Source: Dakarella massiliensis
Lineage (GTDB): Bacteria; Pseudomonadota; Gammaproteobacteria; Burkholderiales; Burkholderiaceae_F
Assembly: GCF_001182045.1 (NCBI RefSeq)
Contig: NZ_CVTY01000007.1
Location: 620,001-684,000, forward strand
Length of the DNA stretch: 64,000 bases
Reading direction: 5' to 3'
Shown: piece after piece, positions 56,619-64,000 of the stretch
Layout: the number at the start of each line of letters is the position of its first letter
How positions within the stretch are numbered: position 1 is the first letter of the stretch
Made by a program: the position numbers and the translations under genes
Notes under the pieces: model-generated
Seen by the model: the letters and a program-made list of their open reading frames with translations, nothing else
Database searches by the model: none
Told to the model about the DNA's origin: nothing

Positions 56619-58501
56619 TCGTTCTTCCGGTTTTCTTCCGGAAGCCGCACTTCAACCGTCGTGCCCTTGCCAGGTTCGGAATCGATCACGAGTTCAGCCC
56701 CAATCTTCTTCGCGCGCTCTTCCATGATGGAAAGACCCACATGACGGGCTTTTCGCTCCTCAGCGAGCTTCCGGTCTATACCGACGCCGTTATCCCGCAC
56801 GCTTGCCACAAAGTCGCGGTTATTCGTGATCCGGACTTCAACCTGGGAGGCTTTGGCGTGCTTCCGGATGTTGGAAAGCGCTTCCTGAATGATGAAGGTC
56901 ACCTGGAGCTTCTGCTTCTCGGTGAGATTCGGGCCGTTCCCTGAGAACTGCACCTTGGCGCTGACGCCTGACTGCGCCTCAAAACGCCGGGTCACGGTGA
57001 GCAGCGCGGTCTTGAAGTCTTCCTTATGAATCTTCTCGCGGAAGTTGAGGAGCAGCTCGCGGACGTTTTCGTAGCTCTCCTGGACACCCGCCTTGATCTG
57101 CTTCACGGTCTCATCCACCATCTGCTTATCGTTCCCCGCGAGCGCTGACTCAAGGAGCTGCACCTGCATGTTGAGGAAGGAAAGCGTCTGGGCGATCGAG
57201 TCGTGCAGACCCTGCGCCATGAAGGTACGCTCCTGAACCACGGCAAACTGCCGCTCGCGTTCATTCAGCCGGTGATTGTCAATCGCAATGCCGAGATGCG
57301 TGCCGAAGGACTCGAGCTGCCGGAAGGCGGGCGACGCGATATCGCGGTTATCGCGGAAGAACACCTCAAATGTCCCGAGGCTTGTCTGGCCATTCCGGAT
57401 ATGGAACCCGTAAGACACCTGGAAGCCCTCTTTCACGAGTTCCTTCGCGGTGTCACGTGTTCCCTTCAGCAGATCAAACCGTGTGGGAAGCGGCTTCTGA
57501 TACGCGCGGTAAATCGGCGCGTCCGTGTCGCTCTCGCGGGATGACAGTTCCAGGAACCGCCCGGAGAGTCCGGAAGAGGCCACAATGGAAAGCTTTCCGC
57601 TCTCATCCACCAGGCGCACCGCGCAGGCGTCGCTCCCGGTGTAGCTCCGGATCCGGTCGATAAAGCCTTCATTCATGTCTTCGATCGACACGGCCTGCGA
57701 GAGGAACGTCGTCATCTCGTAAAGCTGCGAGAGGTTCGTGTTCTTTTCCTGCACTGAGGCGGTCTTCTCCGCGACCTTCGCTTCCAGATTGTCGTAAAGA
57801 TCCTCGAGCCTCGACGCCATCCGGTTGAAGCCCTCCCCGATGCGGCCGAATTCATCATTCGTTCCGACGTTCACCCGGGCGGAAAGATCTCCCGCGCGCA
57901 CCTTATCAATCACCTCCCCGAGCTTATTCACCGGACGGATCACCCAGCGCTTGAGGAGGAAAAGAATCACGAAGAGGCTCCCAATAGCGAGCGCGATGAT
58001 CAGCGTCTGCAGATACCGCATCTGCCAGAGATACCGGACGCGGTAATCCTCAATCCGATCCTTCAGGTGATTCAGAGCGCCGGTGTAGGAGTTAAAGATC
58101 TCGGTGTCAATCGTCGCACCGTTCTCCCGCTGCTGAAACAGCTGCGGACGCGCCTGAGTCTCCCAGACCTGGGTCGCCTTATTGATGGAGTCCTCGATAT
58201 CCGGCGTATTCGGCACCTTGAAGGGTGACCAGAGATCGATATCGTGAAGCCCCTTGATCAGCGTGTTCGAAACCCGGATTTCCTCATCAAACATCTCCGG
58301 CGCGTAATTCGTGTTCGTGAAGACATTCGCGCGGTGGAAGTGGATCTTGATTTCGTTTACCTGGTTCAGCGCGGCGGCGGACGACTCCGCGTTCCAGCTG
58401 AGCAGCATCGTATAGGCCACAACACCGACCACAAAAGAGACCCACGCCGCCGTGAGTGCGAGAAGCCTCATCGAGAGGCTGTGAAACTTCTGAACCTGCA
58501 T
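56615..58501 (-). CDS. NarX-like membrane histidine kinase (HAMP-GAF-HisKA_3)
   Basis: A 628-residue sensor. One helix near 12-32, a periplasmic four-helix sensor (about 35-170), a second helix near 175-197, HAMP (VIRPVNKLGEVIDKVRAGDL), a coiled signalling helix, a GAF-like domain (about 285-420), then the HisKA_3 site QGLHDSIAQTLSFLNMQV with phospho-accepting His and an ATP-binding domain (EALSNIRKHAKA, DNGVGID, GLSIMEERA). The layout is that of NarX/NarQ, but the expected nitrate-binding P-box Arg pattern is not obvious in NEIKIHFHRANVFTNT. No response-regulator gene is adjacent in this window. Confidence 0.85.
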   Translation of the reverse strand: MQVQKFHSLSMRLLALTAAWVSFVVGVVAYTMLLSWNAESSAAALNQVNEIKIHFHRANVFTNTNYAPEMFDEEIRVSNTLIKGLHDIDLWSPFKVPNTPDIEDSINKATQVWETQARPQLFQQRENGATIDTEIFNSYTGALNHLKDRIEDYRVRYLWQMRYLQTLIIALAIGSLFVILFLLKRWVIRPVNKLGEVIDKVRAGDLSARVNVGTNDEFGRIGEGFNRMASRLEDLYDNLEAKVAEKTASVQEKNTNLSQLYEMTTFLSQAVSIEDMNEGFIDRIRSYTGSDACAVRLVDESGKLSIVASSGLSGRFLELSSRESDTDAPIYRAYQKPLPTRFDLLKGTRDTAKELVKEGFQVSYGFHIRNGQTSLGTFEVFFRDNRDIASPAFRQLESFGTHLGIAIDNHRLNERERQFAVVQERTFMAQGLHDSIAQTLSFLNMQVQLLESALAGNDKQMVDETVKQIKAGVQESYENVRELLLNFREKIHKEDFKTALLTVTRRFEAQSGVSAKVQFSGNGPNLTEKQKLQVTFIIQEALSNIRKHAKASQVEVRITNNRDFVASVRDNGVGIDRKLAEERKARHVGLSIMEERAKKIGAELVIDSEPGKGTTVEVRLPEENRKND

Positions 58502-58572
58502 AGGAAATATTTCCGGATTTTTGCTGCCTGAACCGGGCAGATAACTGTAGAAAAATTCGCTGAATACTATAC

Positions 58573-58618
58573 AAAAGAAAAGCCGCGCGGCGAATAATTA
58601 TTTTTCCGCCGCACGGCT
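58573..58618 (-). terminator. Terminator of the parE-parC unit
   Basis: A 12-bp stem (AGCCGTGCGGCG with CGCCGCGCGGCT) and an A/T-rich loop, followed on the minus strand by TTTTCTTTT, 30 bp after the parC stop. Confidence 0.9.
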
Positions 58619-58648
58619 TCAAAGGGACTAGTCCCTCTCTCGTTCAGC

Positions 58649-61204
58649 TCAGAGGAGCCTTACATTCCCCTCTTCATCCTCAGGGGGCAGGTTTTCAACG
58701 GCAGGAGACGGATCCTTCCCCGCGGGCAGGGCCCGGAGCCCCGTTACCCGGATCAGGCGGGGCGAGACACCGCGTCCCTTTCTCGTCCGGTGCAGCGTGT
58801 ATTCGGCAAGCTTCGCGCCGCTCACCGTCTCTTCACGCGGCTGCTTCGCGCGGCCCTCGCCGATCACTGCGACACCGGAGGCGGTAATCGGGATAGCCGC
58901 GACAATCTTCTCATCCGGCTCAAGCCCCATCAGGGAAACGCCGAGACCGCCGGAAGGCAGCATCCGCATTTCGGAGATCGGGAAGACAAGAAGTCTGCCG
59001 TGCTCGGAAAGCACCGCGATAAATTCGTCCTCCGTCTTGATCGGCACGGGTTCCAGTGCCCGCCCTTCGTCCACGCGGACAAAGGATTTGCCGCTCCGGA
59101 CACGCGCCGGCATATCACCAAGCTTAGAAATAAAGCCGTATCCCTTCGTTCCGGCGAGGAACATCTTCTGATCGGCCGGACCGCAGAAGATACCGACAAT
59201 CTCGGTTCCCGGCTCAAGATCGATAAAGCTCGTAAGCGGAAGCCCGTCGCCGCGCGACCCGGGAAGCGCCGACACGGCGATCGAGTAGGAGCGCCCGGAA
59301 CTCGAAATCAGAATGAGCGTCTCCGTGCTCCGGCATTCGATCGAACGTCCAGGTCCGTCACCGATCTTGTAATTCATGAGCGAAATATCATGCCCATGCC
59401 CGGACCGGGTTCGGATAAAGCCCTTCTCGGAGAAGACAATCGTGACCGGCTCATCGAGCACCTGAGGCGCGGCCTGAAGCGGAGCCGCCTCTTCGACAAG
59501 CGTCCTGCGGTCATCCCCATAGGTCTTCGCGTCAGACTCGATTTCGCGCGCCACCGCGGTGGCAAGACGCCGGTCAGACGAGAGAAGCCGCGTCAGACTC
59601 TTCTCTTCATCCCGGCAGGACTCAAGCTCAGACTTGATCTGAGCCTCGGACAGCCGGGAGAGCTGCCGCAGCTTGATTTCCAGAATGTCCTCAGCCTGAC
59701 GCTCGGAGAGGCTGAAGCGTCGCATCAGTTCGGGCTTCGGTTCATCGCTCTCTCGGATCACCGCGATCACTTCATCCACGTGAAGCAGCGCGATGGCGCG
59801 GCCTTCGAGAATATGGATCCGGTCCTGCACCTTCGCGAGGCGCGCTTCCGTTCTGCGGCGGACCGTCGCCACTCGGAACGCCACCCACTCGGAAAGAATC
59901 TCGAGAAGCGGCTTCTGGCGGGGTTTCCCGTCACTCCCGATCATCACGAGATTCATCGGCGCGTTGCTCTCGAGACTCGTCTGCGAGAAGAGCGATGCGA
60001 TAAAGGCGTTCCGATCGACCTTTGATGTCTTCGGCTCAAAAACGAGCCGCACCGGCACGTTTTTATCGGACTCATCACGGACGTGCGAAAGGAGCGCGAG
60101 CATCGCACTCTTTGTCTGCTGCTGCTCCGGAGTCAGCGTCTTCTTCCCGGCCTTCGGGCGCGGGTTCGTGATCGTCTCGATTTCAGAAAGCACCTGAGCG
60201 GTCGAGGTCTGAGGCGGAAGCTCCGTCACAATGAGACGCCACTGGTTATGCGACATCTCCTCAAACTCATAGCGGGCGCGGACACGAAGCGTGCCGCGGC
60301 CGGTCCGGTACGTTTCCCGGATCACCGAGGGAGAGGAAATAATCTGACCGCCGCCCGGATAGTCAGGAGCGGGGAGCACCGCGAGCACGTCATCCAGCGT
60401 CGCGTCAGGCTTCTCAAGAAGCAGCTCGCAGGCCGCCGCCACTTCCCGGAGGTTATGCGGCGGAATCTCGGTTGCCATACCGACCGCGATGCCGCTCGCG
60501 CCATTCAGCAGCACAAACGGGAGACGCGCCGGGAGCACTGCCGGCTCCTTGAACGCCCCGTCGTAATTCGGGATGAAGTCCACCGTGCCGAGATCGATTT
60601 CGGAAAGCAGCAGTTCGGAAATCTTCGTGAGGCGGGCTTCCGTGTAGCGCATGGCAGCCGGACCGTCACCGTCACGGCTTCCGAAGTTTCCGTGACCGTC
60701 CACAAGCGGATACCGAAGGCTGAAAGGCTGCGCCATGCGGACCATGGCGTCGTACGCCGACTGATCACCGTGCGGATGGAATTTACCGAGCACATCGCCG
60801 ACCACTCGGGCGGACTTTACATAATTCTTGTCAGCGGAAAGATGGAGCTCCTTCGCCATATCGAAGAGGATTCGGCGCTGCACAGGCTTCTGCCCGTCGC
60901 AGACATTCGGGAGCGCGCGGTCAGTCACCACCGAAATGGCGTAATCGAGATACGCGCGGCTCGCGAACCGGGCAAGCGTCAGCTTCCCCTCATCCTTTTC
61001 GTCTGTCTCGTCCTCGCCGAGGAACTGTCCCATCAGCTGCAGGGCAGACGTTTCCTCAGCGGTTTCGGGTTCATTCCCGGTATCCGTGTCAACTTCGTTC
61101 CCATCTTCGTCCACGGCTTCCATCTCTTCAGAATCCTGTTCCTCACCATCCGCAAACAGGGATTCTGTCGCGCCGTCTTCCGGATTCATGTCTTTCTTCG
61201 TCAT
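58649..61204 (-). CDS. parC: DNA topoisomerase IV subunit A
   Basis: An 851-residue type IIA topoisomerase subunit that decatenates chromosomes. After an acidic N-terminal tail of about 85 residues come [34 protein letters not shown], read in pieces, [30 protein letters not shown], and the DNA-cleaving Tyr in [12 protein letters not shown]. The C-terminal domain is a short beta-pinwheel. The acidic extension is longer than in E. coli ParC. It starts 20 bp after the parE stop with an AGGA ribosome site, forming a parE-parC operon. Confidence 0.94.
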   Translation of the reverse strand: MTKKDMNPEDGATESLFADGEEQDSEEMEAVDEDGNEVDTDTGNEPETAEETSALQLMGQFLGEDETDEKDEGKLTLARFASRAYLDYAISVVTDRALPNVCDGQKPVQRRILFDMAKELHLSADKNYVKSARVVGDVLGKFHPHGDQSAYDAMVRMAQPFSLRYPLVDGHGNFGSRDGDGPAAMRYTEARLTKISELLLSEIDLGTVDFIPNYDGAFKEPAVLPARLPFVLLNGASGIAVGMATEIPPHNLREVAAACELLLEKPDATLDDVLAVLPAPDYPGGGQIISSPSVIRETYRTGRGTLRVRARYEFEEMSHNQWRLIVTELPPQTSTAQVLSEIETITNPRPKAGKKTLTPEQQQTKSAMLALLSHVRDESDKNVPVRLVFEPKTSKVDRNAFIASLFSQTSLESNAPMNLVMIGSDGKPRQKPLLEILSEWVAFRVATVRRRTEARLAKVQDRIHILEGRAIALLHVDEVIAVIRESDEPKPELMRRFSLSERQAEDILEIKLRQLSRLSEAQIKSELESCRDEEKSLTRLLSSDRRLATAVAREIESDAKTYGDDRRTLVEEAAPLQAAPQVLDEPVTIVFSEKGFIRTRSGHGHDISLMNYKIGDGPGRSIECRSTETLILISSSGRSYSIAVSALPGSRGDGLPLTSFIDLEPGTEIVGIFCGPADQKMFLAGTKGYGFISKLGDMPARVRSGKSFVRVDEGRALEPVPIKTEDEFIAVLSEHGRLLVFPISEMRMLPSGGLGVSLMGLEPDEKIVAAIPITASGVAVIGEGRAKQPREETVSGAKLAEYTLHRTRKGRGVSPRLIRVTGLRALPAGKDPSPAVENLPPEDEEGNVRLL

Positions 61205-61224
61205 TCAGTGCTGTTCCTTGTTTA

Positions 61225-63198
61225 TCAGATGTCCGCGCGGGCCCGGTCACCATAGCGTTCAAGCCACGTTCTCCGGGCTCCCGATTCCTTATGCCCCATC
61301 AGCATGGTCATCACGCTTTCGGTCTGAGCCTTGTCGACTTCACCCCAGGAGATCGGAAGGAGGCAGCGGGTATCCGGGTTCAGGGCGGTTTCTCCGAGTT
61401 CCGCCGCGCTCATCTCACCCAGGCCCTTGAATCGAGCAATGGTGAGATCCTCAGGATTGATCTTTTCCTTCGCGAGCTTCTGCTGCGTCCGGGCGAGTTC
61501 CCGGTCATCCAGGCAGTAGATCCGCCGCATCGGGCGGCGTCCCCTCGCCGGCACATCCACACGGAAGAGCGGCGGCATGGCCACATATACGTGCCCTGCC
61601 TCAACAAGTCCCGGGAAATGCCGGAAGAAAAGCGTGAGAAGAAGCACCTGAATATGAGACCCATCGACGTCCGCGTCAGCAAGAATGCAGATCTTGCCGT
61701 AGCGGAGGTGTGAGAGATCCGCGTCAGACGCTTTCTTATGCGGGTTCACGCCAATCGCGGTCGCGATGTCATGAATCACCTGGCTTGAGAAGAGTCTCGT
61801 CGGTGACACTTCCCAGGTGTTCAGAATCTTTCCCCGAAGCGGAAGCACGGCCTGGAATTCCTTATCGCGGCCCACCTTCGCGGAGCCTCCGGCGGAGTCA
61901 CCTTCCACGAGATAGAGTTCGTTCCTCGTGATATCCGAGCTCTCACAATCCGTGAGTTTCCCCGGGAGCACCGCGACGCTTGAGCCCTTCTTCCGGTCAA
62001 TCTTCGGCGCAGACTGCTGACGCTTCTGCGCCTGGTGAATCACGAGCTCAGCGAGCTTCTTCCCCTCTTCCACGTGGTCATTCAGCCAGAACTCAAACTG
62101 CGGCGTCACAAAGGCGCTCACGAGTTTCAGCGCGTCGCGGCTCGTCAGCTTATCCTTCGTCTGTCCCTGGAACTGAGGATCCAGCATCTTGCAGGAAAGC
62201 ACATAGGACGCGCGGGAAAAGACGTCTTCCGCGAGAAACTTCACTCCCTTCACCGCGAGCTGATGCGCGTCGATGAAGTTCTTCATCGCCTGAAAGAGAC
62301 CGTCTTTCAACCCGTATTCATGCGTGCCGCCTGAAGGGGTTGGGATGAGGTTCACATAGGACTCACGGACAAGCGGGCCTTCCTCTGTCCACGCGACCAC
62401 CCAGGAGGCACCTTCGCCTTCTGAAAAAGCCTCGGTATCAGGACCGGCAAACCCTTCCGCCTCAAACGCGGGCACCGCGGGCGGAAACGCCATTTCAGAC
62501 GCCAGATATTCGCCGAGCCCCCCTTCGTAAAGCCAGCGCTGATCGGTTCCGGCAATCTCGTTATGGAAGATCACTTCGCATCCCGGCATCAGAACAGCTT
62601 TCGAGCGGAGCAGCCGCACGAGCTGTGACACCGGGATCGCGGGAGAATCAAAGTATTTCGGATCCGGCCAGGCGGTTACCCGGGTCCCGGTCTCGCTCTT
62701 ACGCCTCGGGCTCTTCCTGGAGGCGAGCGGCTCATCAACAAACCCATCCTTAAAGGTAATCCGGCTTTCAAGCCCGTCACGCCAGACCACCACTTCCATA
62801 CGGGTGGCAAGCGCGTTGGTCACCGAAACACCGACACCGTGGAGACCGCCTGAAAACGCGTACGCGCCGCCTGACGCCTTATCAAACTTGCCGCCCGCGT
62901 GGAGCGACGTAAAGACCAGTTGCACCACCGGCTGCTTCTCAGTCGGATGCATGCCGACTGGAATGCCGCGGCCGTTATCCTCAACCGTTACCGAATTATC
63001 CGGATGCAGCCACACCTCAATTTTTGACCCAAACCCGGCGAGCACTTCGTCACTCGAGTTATCGACCACTTCCTGAATAATATGAAGCGGGTCGCAGGTG
63101 AGGGTATACATCCCCGGTCTTTCTTTCACCGGTTCGAGCCCCTTCAGGACCCGGACGCTCGACTCTACGTAGCTGCCAGCTTGTTTGCGTGTTGCCAT
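61225..63198 (-). CDS. parE: DNA topoisomerase IV subunit B
   Basis: A 657-residue ATPase subunit; the start MATRKQAGSYVE at 63198 fits the family better than an ATG 51 bp upstream. GHKL motifs: EVVDNSSDE (ATP-Mg Asn), VEDNGRGIPVG, GGLHGVGVSVTNAL. TOPRIM residues: YLVEGDSAGGSAK and LADADVDGSHIQVLLL. The end SWGEVDKAQTESVMTMLMG is typical of ParE. ParE powers strand passage by ParC and is a quinolone/novobiocin target. Confidence 0.94.
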   Translation of the reverse strand: MATRKQAGSYVESSVRVLKGLEPVKERPGMYTLTCDPLHIIQEVVDNSSDEVLAGFGSKIEVWLHPDNSVTVEDNGRGIPVGMHPTEKQPVVQLVFTSLHAGGKFDKASGGAYAFSGGLHGVGVSVTNALATRMEVVVWRDGLESRITFKDGFVDEPLASRKSPRRKSETGTRVTAWPDPKYFDSPAIPVSQLVRLLRSKAVLMPGCEVIFHNEIAGTDQRWLYEGGLGEYLASEMAFPPAVPAFEAEGFAGPDTEAFSEGEGASWVVAWTEEGPLVRESYVNLIPTPSGGTHEYGLKDGLFQAMKNFIDAHQLAVKGVKFLAEDVFSRASYVLSCKMLDPQFQGQTKDKLTSRDALKLVSAFVTPQFEFWLNDHVEEGKKLAELVIHQAQKRQQSAPKIDRKKGSSVAVLPGKLTDCESSDITRNELYLVEGDSAGGSAKVGRDKEFQAVLPLRGKILNTWEVSPTRLFSSQVIHDIATAIGVNPHKKASDADLSHLRYGKICILADADVDGSHIQVLLLTLFFRHFPGLVEAGHVYVAMPPLFRVDVPARGRRPMRRIYCLDDRELARTQQKLAKEKINPEDLTIARFKGLGEMSAAELGETALNPDTRCLLPISWGEVDKAQTESVMTMLMGHKESGARRTWLERYGDRARADI

Positions 63199-63346
63199 GT
63201 TTTCTCTGAAAGGGGAAGAACGGGATCCGGCCCATTCTTCAGGTGACAATAGGAAGCAGCCTGGGAACCCGGAACGGGTTCTCAGGCATCTGAGACGTTC
63301 AATATTACCGCAAGACCTTTGCCTGACGCCTTCGGAGTCAGAAAGC

Positions 63347-63370
63347 CTATCAGGCGGAGACGCCTGATAG
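63347..63370 (-). terminator. Hairpin just after folE
   Basis: A perfect 10-bp stem, CTATCAGGCG with its complement and loop GAGA, 8 bp beyond the folE stop. There is no good T-run on the minus strand, so it may be a weak terminator or an mRNA-stability hairpin between folE and parE. Confidence 0.5.
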
Positions 63371-63377
63371 CGCGGTC

Positions 63378-64000
63378 TCAGAGGTCCTTGATGAGGGAAA
63401 GGAACTCAAGCCGGGTCGCGGTGTTCTTGAGGAAATAACCCCGCATGACAGAGGTCGTCATCGCGCAGTCATGCTCTTTTACGCCGCGCCACGACATGCA
63501 CTCATGCTTCGCTTTCACGATGACCGCGAGGCCATACGGCTTGATGAGTCGTTCGAGTTCGTCGGCGAGCTGCACCGTCGCCTCTTCCTGAATCTGCGGG
63601 CGGGAGAAGATCCAGTTCGCGAGACGCGAGAACTTGGAAATGCCGATCACGTGGTCTGACGGAATCACACCGATCCAGCACTGTCCCATGATCGGAACAA
63701 GGTGATGCGAGCAGGCGCTCCGGATCGCAATCGGTCCGACCGTGTAGATCTGGTTCAGCTGCTTCACGTTCGGGAACTCGGTGATCCGGGGGCGCTCCGT
63801 ATAACGGCCGGAAAAGACTTCGCCGAGATACATCTTCGCCACGCGGTGAGCGGTCTCACGCGTGTTGTGATCGTTCTCTGTATCAATAAGGAGGGTTTCG
63901 AGCACGCCCTGGATTTTCTCCTCGAGCTCTGCCTCGAGCTGCGGCATTTCACCTTCGCGGATGTACTGCGCGATATTGTCGTTCGCGGCAAAGGGCGCGC
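63378..64000 (-). CDS. folE: GTP cyclohydrolase I, N-terminus cut by window edge
   Basis: At least 207 residues; the frame is open to the right edge (APFAANDNIAQYIREGEMP), so the start lies outside and the ATG at 63947 is internal. TARRVAKMY-type helix (TAHRVAKMYLGEVFSG), CSHHLVPIMGQCWIGVIP with zinc-binding Cys and His, SKFSRLANWIFSRPQIQEE and the second zinc Cys in KHECMSWRGVKE are clear. It makes dihydroneopterin triphosphate, first step of folate synthesis. Confidence 0.92.
   Translation of the reverse strand, partial: APFAANDNIAQYIREGEMPQLEAELEEKIQGVLETLLIDTENDHNTRETAHRVAKMYLGEVFSGRYTERPRITEFPNVKQLNQIYTVGPIAIRSACSHHLVPIMGQCWIGVIPSDHVIGISKFSRLANWIFSRPQIQEEATVQLADELERLIKPYGLAVIVKAKHECMSWRGVKEHDCAMTTSVMRGYFLKNTATRLEFLSLIKDL

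Noticed and set aside
58790..61255. Long plus-strand frames (411 and 390 codons) opposite parC
   Set aside because: Shadow frames of parC with Arg/His-rich low-sense composition.
1..64000. CRISPR array
   Set aside because: No regularly spaced short repeats were seen; the only direct repeats are IS copies, arm sites and the 180-bp block.

Overview
The window reads as a chromosomal segment of a Gram-negative, probably a Sutterellaceae-like member of the Burkholderiales. This rests on a betaproteobacterial-style core (parC/parE, folE, gluQ, a soluble RnfB beside fdxA and nth, a NarX-type kinase, a one-piece tmRNA) and on GC-rich core codon use. The genus is an inference, not something proved here.

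Layout. 1-2.2 kb: core genes (NhaC-type antiporter cut by the window edge, a DUF488 protein, a LysE-type exporter). 2.3-17.4 kb: an integrative element of about 15 kb inserted at the 3' end of ssrA (tmRNA). Its modules, all on the minus strand, are a tyrosine integrase at the ssrA end; a three-gene operon of MmeI/YeeA-like DNA methyltransferase, SF2 helicase and GIY-YIG nuclease that looks like a restriction-type defence system; two overlapping unrecognised genes; an AlpA-type regulator; a primase-helicase; and two small mobile-element proteins. No capsid, tail or conjugation gene is visible, so it resembles a P4/satellite-type island carrying defence cargo. 17.4-25.5 kb: ssrA, a LysR-type ligand-binding protein without a DNA-binding domain, a lipoprotein MsrAB, a DUF438/PAS/DUF1858 gene broken by an in-frame TAG, and two tandem MsbA-like exporters.

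25.5-50.65 kb: a decayed, IS-riddled, largely AT-rich polysaccharide island. Two inverted, decayed copies of one IS3-family element (IS-A, 26.7-28.2 and 49.1-50.6 kb) flank it. A second IS3-family element (IS-B) is present twice in direct orientation (31.2 and 38.2 kb), the two sharing a 648-bp stretch that I read as identical, inside otherwise diverged copies. IS30- and IS21-type relics are also present, including an IS30 nested in an IS3 relic. Between them lie surface-sugar genes: two membrane acyltransferases (one broken), three GT9/heptosyltransferase-like domains in two proteins, a HAD-containing capsule-type protein, and a tight four-gene operon (Rpe-like epimerase, nucleotidyltransferase-kinase fusion, HAD phosphatase, ManA-like isomerase). 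The operon has the enzyme classes needed to make and activate an unusual phosphosugar.

50.8-64 kb: conserved core resumes with tRNA-Ser(GGA), fdxA-rnfB-nth, an aminotransferase, L-asparaginase, a DUF1828-like protein, gluQ, a NarX-like sensor kinase, parC, parE and folE (cut by the right edge). I see no rRNA operon or CRISPR array.
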